A DNA stretch of 64,000 nt from Cheiracanthium punctorium (lineage: Eukaryota; Arthropoda; Arachnida; Araneae; Cheiracanthiidae). Both the position numbers and the translations under genes were made by a program. Positions within the stretch are counted from its first letter, which is position 1; every line of letters starts with the position of its first letter. The stretch covers positions 806,001 to 870,000 of the forward strand of contig JAWZYV010013019.1 in NCBI GenBank assembly GCA_038373885.1, written 5' to 3'. Positions 1 to 11,089 of this stretch are shown piece by piece. Under the pieces are notes generated by a model. The model ran no database searches. It was given only the letters and a program-made list of their open reading frames with translations, and had not been told where the DNA came from.

Positions 1-328
1 ATAATAATGAAATTTGCACAAAATGATATTAGGAGGTAAAGTGTCATGCATATTTATAAAAATGTTATAGATATTTTACAGAAAAATTATCCATGCTTCA
101 TTAAATTGACATCAGAAATTTAACTATTACCCCAGGCATCTGCATAAACGAGAAAATACAATAAAAGTTCTTGCGCAGGAAAGGGTTAAGCATATTTCTT
201 TTACACAGTGTTGTGCGTAAGGTATCCATTTGTGTAAAAAAAGAATCTGGTAAACATAAATGGGAGATGTTTAAGAGTTACTTACTTAAAAAATCTGTTA
301 ATTTTGTTTGTCTGCTTACTGTTGCAAA

Positions 329-500
329 CAGCAGCATAGCCAGAAATTTTTCATGGGGGGGGTGTACGACTACTGCAACTCACATACATGTATACATGTG
401 TGTGATAAGGGAGTAAAGAATATACATTTTGTATGGCTAAAAATTCCTCATGGGGGATGGGGGGATGACCCCCCTATTCCCCCTCTTGGCTATGCCACTG
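329..500. mobile_element. hAT MITE, family A copy 1
   Basis: Short non-autonomous element lying in a TEAD intron. The ends are degenerate forms of CAGGGGCGTAGCCA and its complement. It is flanked by GTTGCAAA (321-328) and GTTACAAA (501-508), a 7/8 match as expected for an old 8-bp hAT target duplication. Inside are G- and C-runs and a core shared with the copies at 10905, 33302 and 57116. It has no coding capacity; short reading frames across it are chance. Confidence 0.85.
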
Positions 501-768
501 GTTACAAATGACATTGGTATACATATATTTATTATCCCCATACCTCCAATTATAAAGATTAAAATTATTATGAATAGATATGTATGAAAAAAGTTCAAAA
601 TATATTTAGTGTATAGGAATTTAAATGGGACCAAAAAAAGTATTGCTATAGGCAGGTTTATTGTTATACACAAGTTTCACTATATTGTGTTCATTTCATT
701 ATGTAACTAGTGTCAATTTTATTTATTAAAAAAAGTCAATGAGCTAAATTCTTAACTTTCTTTTTTAG

Positions 769-876
769 TCTGTAGATATTAGGCAGATTTATGATAAATT
801 TCCAGACAAGAAAGGTGGTCTGAAAGAGTTATATGACAAGGGTCCAGAAAATGCTTTCTTTTTGATAAAATTTTGG
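769..876 (+). CDS. sd: TEAD exon ([15 protein letters not shown]...)
   Basis: 36 codons, phase 0 at both ends, between acceptor ttttttag and donor gtaagt. It is the first TEAD coding exon visible in the window and encodes the start of the YAP-binding domain segment ending LIKFW. Confidence 0.96.
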
Positions 877-3800
877 GTAAGTTGCATAACTTCCTCCTTT
901 ATGCTATTTCACAGCAGCAATATCTTGCATTTTTAATAATAAAAATATTGTATAATGCATGTATTTAAAATGAATTACACCGAAGCATGTTTTGAGATGA
1001 ATTTTTGTCATTAAAAAACACCATTTCTTGTTTAATTTGCTGTAAATGTTTGAGAAAGTATATTTGTTCAAAGTTTTTTTTCTGATTCATACAGATTACT
1101 TTAAATATAACTCTAATGCTTTTAGAAAAGTGTAAATGATTTGTTAAAATTATCTCGAAAAAGTGTAAATGTGCACCAATCTATAAGTATTAAATTTTTT
1201 ATTTGCATTGTAAATAAATAAAATACTTATTGGTTGCCTTTATTTATGTACTTCTAAATATTCATATTAGAATAAAAATTATTTTGTTATAACACCCAAG
1301 GAGTTATTAAATTGCACGCATTTTTAATTTAGAATTGCTTAAGTTTCAAAACTGACATTTTTATTACAGGGGATTTTCTTTTGTATAGTAATGTTTTGGT
1401 GAAAGTGAAATAGTACTTATCCTAAAAATAATTTTGTCATGCTGATAATAAAAAATACTGTTTTTCTAAAATAGATATTTATTCATAAAATTAGAAATTT
1501 AGTAAAAATGTTAATTATTTTTATTTATTTATTGTTTAACACAATGCACATTAAAACCTTGTTCCAGTTTTCAATTGAAATGTTGCTGAACTTGTGTGCC
1601 TCATTGCTCTATAAAGTTAAATATGTTATTTATTAGATATAATGTTGATCAACAAAATAATTTTTTTGAGGCTTTCATAAAATATCAATTTCTATTAAAT
1701 CTTAAAGCAAGTTTGTTTTATGTAAAGTTTATTTAATGGAATGTATGTCTTTACGTAGTCTTTGTGTTTTGTACTTTACAAATTTTTGTAATTCGGTTAA
1801 AATTTGAAAAATTGTGTCTGCCAATTATCTATTTTTTCTTCCTTACAAAGATTTTATTTTGTGTTGAATACACATACACACACACATATATATATATGTT
1901 TATATATAATATGTATGTTTATTATTGATAATGATATTGATAATTTTTTCTCTAGGCGGACTTAAATACTGATAATTTTCAAGATGAATCAGGTGCATTT
2001 TATGGAGTGACAACGGAGTAAGTATACATATTTATACTTTTCTGATGTTTAAATAATTAACATTTATAGATAACAGGAAAAAAAAAGACATTTTGTATAA
2101 TTGGCAGAGCCTTATTATCGCATGGGCAAATCGGAACTTTGCCCAGGGCCCCTGGCTCGAAAGGGCCCCCAATGTGAAATATTGTGCTGAAATATATATT
2201 TTATATCAAAATTTTATGAAAAATAAAACAAATTTCATGGATGGGGGCCCCCAAATTCATCAATGCCCGAGGCCCCCTTTGGTCATAATCGGGCTCTGAT
2301 AATTGGTTAATGAAAGTTTGACTTGTATCCTTTAACACTATGCTTTTCGATTACTTATAAGATGATTGATTCTCTCCCCCTCCTATGTATTAATATACTT
2401 TTAAATGTTTTAACCCTCAATTGTTCAATTTGTGGACCAAAATCGCTTCAATTTTTTTTTTTTTTTTTTCATATTTCGAATCTATATACATTGGCGAATT
2501 GAATTGTGCATTTTTTCTTTCTAGAAAAGATTTTTTATGTAGATTTATATCATGAGAAACTAATAGTTAACTCTAATTTATTTCACTGGTTAAACAGTGA
2601 TACCGCGGGATGCTCTCCTCAATACAGGAAGAAAAACACCTGCCCACAAAAATTGTGGGATAAGCAAGTTTTGCTACATTTGAGTTGCCCGTGGAAATCG
2701 CGGGATGATCAGTCAGAGGGTTAATGCAAGAATTTTGTAATTTGTTGAAGAATTGATATTGCTGCACTTGTCTGCTCTCTTTTCCAAAACTTAGATTTTC
2801 ATTAACAAAAGTATTACAATATTGCCTTTTTTCAAGAAAGTTCTACCCTTTTCACAGTTTAGGCCTCTCTACCCTTACTTTTTTTTTGGGGGGGGGGCAA
2901 TGCTGAATACTGAAATTGAACATCTAAGATGTAAATTTAATAAGAAATTTTATTCTTGCATTTACTTTAACAACTGATTGTGTGTTGGTATATATATTAA
3001 ATTTATTTTTAAATTTCCAGGTATGAAAGCAATGAAAATATGACTATTACTTGTTCTACTAAAGTTTGCTCATTTGGAAAACAAGTTGTTGAAAAGGTTG
3101 AGGTATGTAATATTTAAAGTTTCAATTTTTAAAATTTTTTTCCCTGTCTTTCCCTTGAAATGAGAATTGAAAAATAATGAATCACAATAGTAAGATAGAA
3201 TGATATATTTTGACGAGTAATGTTAAAACAAAGTAATGACATGAAACTTCAATATTAATTGTTCTTCTTGATTGTGGATCTCAGTTAGTTAAGTTTGATG
3301 ATTATATCAGCAGAGGTCGTATTTGTTACTCAAATAGTAAGTTCCAGGTTTTTATAAGGTATAATATTTGTGGGTTCATACTTAAAATTTTAAATCTTAG
3401 TTCAATAATATATCATATACTGGTAAAATGAAAACGAAAAGAGTGTTAAATTGGTCCTCATTGATTTTGCAAAGTGAGAAGAAGCATAATGAATAGTGTT
3501 TTAGAAAGATTTTACCATTCTGCATGTAAGCTATTTGTCCATTGTTTATTTTAGAATACATTCTTAATGTAAGCATGCTATAGGTAATATACATAATTTT
3601 TTATATTTATGCTAGGAACATTGTTACCTATTTCTGAAATAATTTTGTGAATTTCTTTTTGCAGACGGAATATGCACGATTTGAAAATGGAAGGTTTGTG
3701 TACAGAATCCACCGCAGTGCTATGTGTGAATACATGATCAACTTCATCTTGAAACTCAAGCACCTGCCAGAAAAATACATGATGAATAGTGTTTTAGAAA

Positions 3801-6800
3801 ATTTTACCATTCTGCATGTAAGCTACTTGTTCATAGTTTATTCTCAAATTCCTTGTTCTGTAACAGTTTGTCTTCATTTCTGTGTATTGCTTGGCGGGAG
3901 GACACTAAGAAAATTGCAGTATTTATTAACTTGATTACTTTGTACGCGTCTATGGTCTCACACACACACATATATATATATCCTAACAATTATTATAAAT
4001 GTGAAAGTGAGTTTGTTTCTTTGTTTGTTTATGACGCTATCACGCCTAAACCGCTGAATCGATTAGGATGCATTTTGGTTTAGATATAGATGGGACCCTG
4101 GAGATGGTTATAGGCTACTTAGAATTTTAGATTTTTAATTACTTTTTAAATTATTAATTAAAAACCGTTTTTACGTTGCCATACTTGGCGAGTTTTGCCC
4201 GTTTCAATCAAATGATTCATGTTTTGAGCTAACAAGAATGCTATTGCTTCAATAAAGAAGCGCGTGCGTGCATCTGAAAAACATTAAGTTCCACGGAAAT
4301 TATGCCAGTTTTATGCCAAATCTATCTATCAATAATAATAAAAATGAATGTTCTCCAGACAAATCTACAGAAAGCAGAGCTTTGAAAATTTGAGCATAGA
4401 AGCCCATGACTGTGCACCTGAGGCTCAGAATGTTGAAATTTTAAATACTTTTCTAATTATTAATTAAAAACCGTTTTATCGCCCGCACAAAATGATTTAT
4501 GCTTTTGAAATAAAGCTGAAATTCTATTTTCAGATAAACATGCATTTGAAAAACATGAAATGGTATGGAAATTATGTTGATTTTACGCCAAATTAAAAAG
4601 CATTAGAAAGAAAAGTCCAAATGTGTTTCTTAAACTTCATAAATTTCCAAATCCTACCAATAATATAAAAACTCGGCTGTTCGAGCCTCGTCAGGGGGAG
4701 ATCCCCCTGAACCCCCCTAATTTTTCAGTTTTATTATTGCCATATTAAAACTATATTAATTGACTTGTCATTTTATCGCTCATCTTTCGCGTATTTTGCC
4801 TGATAACCCTATGTTGAAATTTTTATGAGTGTAACCTATTTATAGAAAAATACATGTGGTGCATATTCTACAGCTTACGAAATATTGCAACAATAGATTA
4901 AAGCTGTTGTGAACTAATAATATTTGAATATATGTAAAAAATACATGTGGAGCATATTCTACAGCTTACGAAATAGTGTAAGAATATAGAGACTAAAGAT
5001 TGCTTTAATCTCGATATTAAAGCTGTTGTGAACTAATAGTATTTAAATACATGTAAAATTATGTCGCATTTTTGGGACACATTTTTCAATAAGGGTATTG
5101 AGAGATAAAATGACAGTCATTAAAAAATGTGTACGTTTGTGTGTTTAGATGTTTTTGACTGAATCACACACAAATTGCTGAACGGATTTGTAAAAATTCG
5201 TAATGAAGATAGCTTATGCCCTGGATTAACATACAGGCAACCTTTCAAGCATATAGCATGAATAATTCTTTTACAAAAACATTCAAAATAATTCTAATGT
5301 ATTGCGTTCTATGGAAATTTTATAGCTACTAAACTGTATATTCTAAAACTTAGTTACACTATTCCTGAGTATTATTGTTTGTTTGTTTGTGGATTAAGAC
5401 CGATTGACTGCACTAGGGTCCTAGGCCTATATGGGGAATTCCTCTGTGGGGAACTTTCTAAGGGATCCTAGCCCGTATTTACGCGAGGTTTTGGATTAAA
5501 CTGCGAAAAACTGCGAGCGGCTAGGTCGACAGGCTCGACCAGGGGTTGAACCTGGCACCTCCAGCCTTCCAGTTTTGAGAGTAGAACTTCTTAGACACTG
5601 GTGGGACCCTGAATGTTATAGGCTACCTTTTATGCATATATCACAAATAGTTCTTTTACAGGGATACTCATAAGAATTACATTACACTCTATGTGTATCT
5701 CTGTAAGTACTGAACCGATTCTTGAGTATTATAGGCTAAAATTCATGCATGTAGTGCAAATAGTTCCTTTACAGGAACACTCAAAATAATGCTAATACAT
5801 TACGCTCTCTGGGTATCTATGTAACTATAGAACCAATTCTAAAACTTTTTCGCTATTAAAAAGCTGCACTATTCCTGATTAACGTAGGCTAAAATTCATG
5901 CTATAGCATAAATATTTCTTTCACAAGAACAACAAAAACAGTTAGCAAATACTGTCGTAACTGTATTCGCCAAATGCCTGAAAAAAATCTAAATTTAGTA
6001 ACTCTGCTTACTCTCTTATTTTAAATGAAGTATACTACCATGCATTATACGTCATATAAAATAAGTAAAAAGCAAATAATATTTAAATTCAGTTTCTTTT
6101 GTCGCAAACATATGTGTTATTCACACATGCTTCATTTCTTTTGGGACCTAACTCTAAAGCCGACGCGGACGAAGTCGCGGGTAGCAGCTAGTATATATAT
6201 ATATATATATATATATCAGTTTAAAGATTATCTCTGCTCCACAATGAATAACGTCCTGTTTTAAAACACATTTTTTGCATACAGTTTTCACTTGATGGAA
6301 TATAATCATTTATACTTGTTATATTTTAAGGATGAAAAATATTAATGTTGAATATTTTTGTGTGTGTGTTTTATGAATACAGTGAAGCACTGTTATATGT
6401 TTCTTGTTTATACATTTTTCTGAATGGTCTCGGCAAAATCCATTATATATTAATGTTAAATAATTTTGTTTATAAGTTTTCCCTGAAATTGCAAACTTCA
6501 CTTATATATATATATATATATATATATTTTAAACTGAAGAAGAGAGAAAAGGTGTTATGCTCGAATTTTAACCTCAGGTTTCGAACTGCCTTAGACAATT
6601 GGTCAAATTTAAGCTATGTGGCAAAATTTGAGGAATTTGTGGAATGTGATTCTGAATTTATTGCATGTTCTCTTTTAATATTCAATGAACTGATTGAAAA
6701 TGAAGAAAGTAACAGTGAAGAAGAGGATAATTGCCCTCAAAAGCCACTGCCAATTTTCGACAAGCTTTGACAGGATTTAATTTTATGCAAGAATACCTAA

Positions 6801-8657
6801 TTTCCGGCGATTTAAACTGTAATGTTAAACAGGCACTTATAACTGCCCTCAGTGAATTTTTTTCTGTCCATTAAATCCAGATATAAAAAAGGTTTGTTGA
6901 AATTTGAATTTTAACTGTTGGTTATTACAAAAATATTAGTACGCTTGAGAATTTTGTTAATATGTTTTTTTCATTTATAAATTTTCTACCCTCATCCCTT
7001 GAAAAACGTTACCTCACTGTATATAAATTTGAATTTTAATAATAATATGAATAAGATTTTCATAACATTTGAAAAACATTATTAAATTTTATTTGCTTTT
7101 AATTATAAAAGTATAGATCACGTATTTATTATTTTTTTTCTTTCAAATATTTATCCACAAAATCTGGATATCTATAATATTGCTAATTTAAAATGAAAAG
7201 TTGCTACTTAAGAATTGTCCGAGTATCCACTTTCAAATCTTCTTGTGCTATTTTTGAATAGACTTATAAAGTAAAAAAAAAAAAAAAAAAAAAATGCTGT
7301 AAATAAGTTTCTAATGTTTTTAATTTCAATTTTTTGTGTTTTAATTATAATATTTTAACCAAAATTAAAACTGTTTTTAAATACAGTAAATTCCCTCTTA
7401 ACTGGCGTATTTGATTTAAACACAAATAAATAAAAAAGTTTTAAAAATACAAAAATTGAAAAATTCCAACACGCCTGACAACAATCGCCGTCACATCACA
7501 TACACATACAGATGGAGCAAAAGCACTGGAATAGTTTTTATGCAATATAGCCCTCAACAAAAAACAGCTTCCTCCATTGATGTGATGCTTAATGGTGTAG
7601 TTTGAAAAACCATGTGATTTTCGTACATAAATACAAATAAACTAATTATGTCATGCACATCAAAATATTTAGAATGCCTCTTTACAAGCTGTACTATACA
7701 CTGCAATAAGCATTAAACCCGTATCAATTGGGAAACTTTCAGAAAAAATTCTTTAACATCATAAATTTAGTAGGATGTGTCACTTTTCGAAAATTTTAGC
7801 CGTGCAATTCCATGTTAAGGAATTTTTTTTCTGAAAGTTTTAGAAAAGGTACCGCTGTTTCACTTATTACAGTGGGTAATACAGCTTATAAAGAATCATC
7901 TTGAATTTTTTCGAGTCTCTGGGACTATTAGTTTATTTTAATTTGTGTACCTAGACCGCGACGGAGATCTTGTTTCTTCAAACTACACCCTTAAAAAAGA
8001 AAAAAAAAAGCATAACTGCAGTAATCTGTTGAACTTCAGCAGAAAGAAAAAATTGACTGCTACTTTAAAAACTCTCCTCCTTATGGTACATAACTTTTGT
8101 AAAATGGACACATTTATTATAGTACAGTTCCATCAGTTAACTAATATATCTTTTTCATTCTTCGCTTTAGCCAGAATTTCACTTAACCGACACACCTCCA
8201 GTCCCATTTAGAGGTCCCATTCCCAGTTAAGAGGGAGTCAGTCTACTGTTTATATAAAAATAAATAAATAAATAACAGGAAGATGATAACATGAAATTCC
8301 CTCTTAATTCAGGAGACATTCTTCTTGAACTAAACTGTTATCCAGTGTTCTGGGAATAAGTTAGAACATGTATGGTTCGGGAAATAAGGTTTGTTTGTAT
8401 CATCTTGTATAAGAGTTTGTTAATATGTTAGCCTGTCTTAGAGACTTGCTTTGTTAAGAGGTGCACAAGTATATGGCTTGATGTTATTATCTTGCATGTA
8501 AAATTCCTCAATATTTATTTCTTTCCTTTTTCTATTTTTGCAGGTAGTCACTAATAGAGACACACAAGAGACATTACTTTGCATAGCATATGTTTTTGAA
8601 GTTTCAACGAGTGAGCACGGAGCTCAGCATCACATTTATAGACTTGTGAAAGACTGA
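769..8657 (+). CDS. sd: TEAD/Scalloped transcription factor, C-terminal part (5 exons)
   Basis: TEAD proteins bind DNA through an N-terminal TEA domain and recruit YAP/TAZ/Yorkie or Vestigial through a C-terminal domain, acting in the nucleus as the output of Hippo signalling. Coding exons here are 769-876, 1956-2017, 3021-3102, 3665-3817 and 8544-8657. All have GT/AG borders and compatible phases, and together give 172 residues. Recognisable blocks include [55 protein letters not shown] and the terminal [14 protein letters not shown] before TGA. These match the family's conserved YAP-binding domain closely. The TEA-domain exons lie upstream of the window. The last intron (3818-8543) is swollen by a Helitron and Tigger debris. 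The symbol follows the Drosophila orthologue; vertebrates have several TEAD paralogues. Confidence 0.96.
1956..2017 (+). CDS. sd: TEAD exon ([20 protein letters not shown])
   Basis: Acceptor ttctctag and donor gtaagt. The 62 bases give 20 codons plus two bases (GA), completed by the first G of the next exon to make glutamate. The following intron carries two MITEs. Confidence 0.95.
2105..2298. mobile_element. hAT MITE, family B
   Basis: 194-bp element with ends CAGAGCC and GGGCTCTG and a perfect 8-bp target duplication ATAATTGG at 2097-2104 and 2299-2306. The interior is GC-rich near both ends (runs of GGGCCC) and AT-rich in the middle. It lies in the TEAD intron between exons 1956-2017 and 3021-3102. 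No coding capacity. Confidence 0.9.
2414..2720. mobile_element. Candidate piggyBac-like MITE
   Basis: A 307-bp segment beginning CCCTC and ending GAGGG, immediately flanked on both sides by TTAA (2410-2413 and 2721-2724), the target site of piggyBac-type elements. The matching inverted termini are short, so the assignment rests mainly on the TTAA borders. It lies in the same TEAD intron as the hAT MITE at 2105. Confidence 0.55.
3021..3102 (+). CDS. sd: TEAD exon ([21 protein letters not shown]...)
   Basis: Acceptor atttccag and donor gtatgt. One base completes the split glutamate codon, then 27 codons follow, ending VVEKVE. This block is among the most conserved in TEAD proteins. Confidence 0.96.
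3489..3550 (+). pseudogene. Partial duplicate of the following TEAD exon's 3' end plus donor site
   Basis: About 62 bases nearly repeat 3782-3842: the final exon codons for [12 protein letters not shown], the donor (here gt at 3526-3527) and some 25 bases of intron. The copy has an extra G after ttagaaa, which breaks the reading frame, and a handful of substitutions. It lies about 290 bp upstream of the original, in the preceding intron. No acceptor or upstream exon sequence is obvious, so it is an exon fossil and probably not an alternative exon. Confidence 0.85.
3665..3817 (+). CDS. sd: TEAD exon ([19 protein letters not shown]...)
   Basis: 51 codons, phase 0 at both ends, from acceptor tttttgcag to donor gtaagc. 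It contains [20 protein letters not shown], a hallmark block of the YAP-binding domain. Confidence 0.97.
4846..5052 (+). repeat. Tandem duplicate block within the Helitron
   Basis: Two adjacent copies of a block beginning aaaaatacatgtggtgcat and containing attctacagcttacgaaat and aaagctgttgtgaactaat, at about 4846-4930 and 4936-5052. The second copy carries roughly 25 extra bases. Confidence 0.8.
5375..5610 (-). repeat. tRNA-derived SINE-like segment
   Basis: On the - strand this stretch contains GGTTCAACC (complement of 5544-5552), a good Pol III B box, preceded by an A-box-like TGTCTAAGAAG near 5587-5600. The segment is GC-richer than its surroundings and lies inside the Helitron. Boundaries and a target duplication were not resolved, so the ends are approximate. 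Confidence 0.45.
6590..6873 (+). pseudogene. Tigger/pogo transposase C-terminal remnant
   Basis: The frame reads [19 protein letters not shown], then an acidic stretch ([11 protein letters not shown]) and PLPIFDKL, before a stop. In a shifted frame it resumes as [18 protein letters not shown]... and ends at the TAA at 6871-6873. This order (W.. F..FV..D, acidic tail, proline-rich motif, final helices) is that of Tigger-type DDE transposases. One frameshift and loss of the upstream domains show that it is dead. It lies inside the last TEAD intron. Confidence 0.65.
7384..8248. mobile_element. Tigger/pogo-like TIR element (non-autonomous)
   Basis: The left end CAGTAAATTCCCTCTTAACTGG is mirrored by the right end AGTTAAGAGGGAGTCAGTCTACTG with a small gap. 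TA precedes the left end. The interior (about 860 bp) has no transposase frame. The CAGT...ACTG ends and CTCTTAACTGG core resemble pogo/Tigger termini. A target duplication on the right is not clean. Confidence 0.6.
8544..8657 (+). CDS. sd: TEAD terminal coding exon
   Basis: Acceptor tatttttgcag, then 37 codons [20 protein letters not shown]...HHIYRLVKD and TGA at 8655-8657. The length and C-terminal sequence match the family end, so the coding region stops here. Confidence 0.97.
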   Translation, partial: VVTNRDTQETLLCIAYVFEVSTSEHGAQHHIYRLVKD

Positions 8658-9576
8658 TAAACTGAGCATGTTTCGTCCATTCTTCATCCTTGTCATTTTC
8701 CTTGAGTGCCTACTTTGAAGGCTGTTAGCCTCTGTAAATAAATAAATAATCATCTGCATCAAAGTGGCTGCAACACTTAAGAAAGAACTTTTAGCCACTT
8801 TATACTGATATAGTGACTTTATTTTTCCATGTTTAGGCGCAGCATCTGTGTTTTTACATGTTGAATGACAACTTTCATTAAACTGATTGGGGCAGCTGCA
8901 TTTTTTAGCTGTTTCTAGGTATGTGAAGTCATCATAATTTTGACAATGACCATGTACATATTTTTATATTAGATTTTTTTACTCCCTTGTTCAAGTTTTT
9001 TAGCTGCTTTCTTTGGACTGATTCAAAAGCTTTAATAGTCTTTTTTTCTTTTTAATTCTGAGTTTTATCTTCTTGGCAGCTATATATCTGAGAAATTTTT
9101 AAAAAATAAATCACGGCAGATATATGTTGTTGAATCCCTTGTATTGACTGTAGAGTAAAATTCAAATTTCTGTGTATCAAACTGCTATTTCTGTTGCTTC
9201 AATCTTTTGCATTTATCCATTGACATCTACAAGCATTTCAATTTGCAATCAGTGTTATAAGCATTTTTCTTTAATGAATGCATCATTTTTTAAAATTGTT
9301 TGATTGCCTTCAGTTAATGATTTGTTAAAAGTCTTCACCCCCTATACAAAAGCATCAAATTCATATTGTATGCTGAGATTGTAAATTATTTTTATCTGCT
9401 TGGGAAAATGAAAATCAGTATTTTTTGAAATGTAATATACCAATTGATGTTATCTCCTTGAAGTAACATGATTACTTTAAATGTGCAAAATTAAAGCAGT
9501 TCAAAATGTGTCAATACATGTGTATAAAATATTTTAAATATAGAATTAAATAATGCGAAAATATTTGTATGTCACC

Positions 9577-9582
9577 AATAAA
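9577..9582 (+). promoter_or_regulatory. Candidate TEAD polyadenylation signal
   Basis: AATAAA about 920 bases after the TEAD stop, followed within 30 bases by a G/T-rich stretch (tatggtttcgttgttattg). It is the best-supported cleavage site seen. A further AATAAA at 13687-13692 could end a longer 3' UTR. Confidence 0.4.
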
Positions 9583-9599
9583 TCTAGTTTAAGCTGTTA

Positions 9600-10540
9600 T
9601 TATTATGGTTTCGTTGTTATTGCTCTTACATCAGGTGTTTCAATCTCTTTGATCAGTGGGGGCACTTTTTAAACTATTAAGTTTAGCATTGTACTTTTAA
9701 TTAAAAAAAAACCTTCTAATTAGAAGTATAGCACTAAGTCAATAGTTCAAAAAGTATCCCATTTGAAAAACCTGGTATATTTGTTATCAGATGCTTGTAT
9801 TTAAACACATGGTAAATATGAGCTAGAAAAACAAATATTTTGTGATATCCATTTTAGTATAATGTACTGCAAAATGATACTCTGGATTTTTTAGTATGCA
9901 TTATTTTACCTGTTTTAAAGTAAAGTATTACATAAATATGTATGTTTAATGCTGCTATATAGCAAGATATTATGCTTTGCTTAGTTGAAAATTAACTTTA
10001 TCTCTTTAAATGATTCCTTTTTTTATCAACCATAATTAATTATTAATATTTCATGTTTTTAACTATATTTCTATTTTTTAATCAAAATGATTTAAAATTG
10101 ACAGCTAATTTGCAAATTATTTCAATATAGACCCCTCTCATGATAATTAGTAGTGCCTTCTAGAATATTTAACATGTCAAGTATTTATTAACATTTACAA
10201 CAGTAACTTTACAAATAGTCATTATAGAACTATGGAAAAGCAAGTGTAATGGAATTGCATACTAAGAACTACATATTTTTAATTTTACCTCGGGTAAAGT
10301 AAAATACTAAGGTTTTAAAATATTTAATCTGATTTTAGTACTTTTTCAGTCATGTTGTTGGTATCACATTAATTCACCAGCTTATCTTATTTAACTGTGA
10401 GTTTTTATTTTAACCCGAAGAATTGGCTTCAAAATATTTAATATGAAGAAAGCTTTCTTAACAATATTTTATCTCTTTCTTATATAGAGGGTGTTTATGC
10501 ATTTTTAGAACAACTTTGAAGCCACATAACTTATGAAAAT
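9600..10540. other. Gene-free AT-rich stretch downstream of TEAD
   Basis: No coding frame with family resemblance, no TIR element and no RNA gene recognised. It may be part of an extended TEAD 3' UTR. Confidence 0.5.
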
Positions 10541-10547
10541 ATAAATG

Positions 10548-10709
10548 CAGTAAAACCTCGCTATAACAATAAATCTCCGTACAACAATAAAATTTCGTGG
10601 TTCTACAGAATTTCCATACAATATAATCTTTCCTCGATGCAACGATACATCCCTCTTGAGCAATAATTTTATTGAGTCCCTTAAGTATCATTGTGTCAAA
10701 GTTTTACTG
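10548..10709. mobile_element. Short Tigger/pogo-like MITE
   Basis: A 162-bp segment with ends CAGTAAAACCTCG and CAAAGTTTTACTG. The CAGTAAAAC / GTTTTACTG inverted ends match over 9 bases. The interior reads like the leftover of a larger element (ctataacaata, tacaacaataaa, gatgcaacgata). TA follows the right end; the left flank has lost its TA. Confidence 0.6.
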
Positions 10710-10904
10710 TATATTTTTTTTAATGTTCGGTCTGTTAGCCCTTTTTCTGTTCAATAAGTCTAAATTGTGATTTCCATGATAAAAGGTCTTTTTTAAAATT
10801 TCCTGTGGTATCGATTTTCATGTCTCCTGATTACACAATTTTCCAGAGCTCATTGATAATGGTGGGTTTGCCTTTAAAAATATCTCTTTTCAATAGACCA
10901 AAGG

Positions 10905-11079
10905 CAGGGTCGTAGCCAAGGGGGATTAGGGGGGTCATAACCCCCCCCCCCATGAGGAATTTTTTGACATACAAATTGTATATTCTTCACTCCCTTATCA
11001 CACACATGTATGCATATATGTGAGTTGCAGTAGTCGTAGCCCCCCCCCCCCCCATGAAAAATTTCTGGCTATGCCCCTG
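10905..11079. mobile_element. hAT MITE, family A copy 2
   Basis: Ends CAGGGTCGTAGCCA and TGGCTATGCCCCTG. Flanks ACCAAAGG (10897-10904) and ACCAACGG (11080-11087) agree at 7 of 8 bases. Orientation is opposite to copies 329 and 57116. The long C-runs are typical of this family. Confidence 0.88.
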
Positions 11080-11089
11080 ACCAACGGTA

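Larger units (their letters stand above)
3981..6191 (+). mobile_element. Non-autonomous Helitron
   Basis: The element starts with TC just after an A (3980) and ends with CTAG just before a T (6192), the A|T insertion preference of Helitrons. The last 35 bases include a GC-rich stem-loop (gcgg...ccgc type) followed by GGGTAGCAGCTAG, the usual Helitron 3' end. The interior has sub-repeats such as 'accgattc' and 'ggctaaaattcatgc' modules and no Rep/helicase reading frame, so it depends on a helper. It occupies nearly half of the last TEAD intron and ends against a (TA)n run. Confidence 0.8.

Noticed and set aside
171..511. Overlapping open frames of 67-81 codons
   Set aside because: They cross a hAT MITE with known ends and show no protein-family resemblance.
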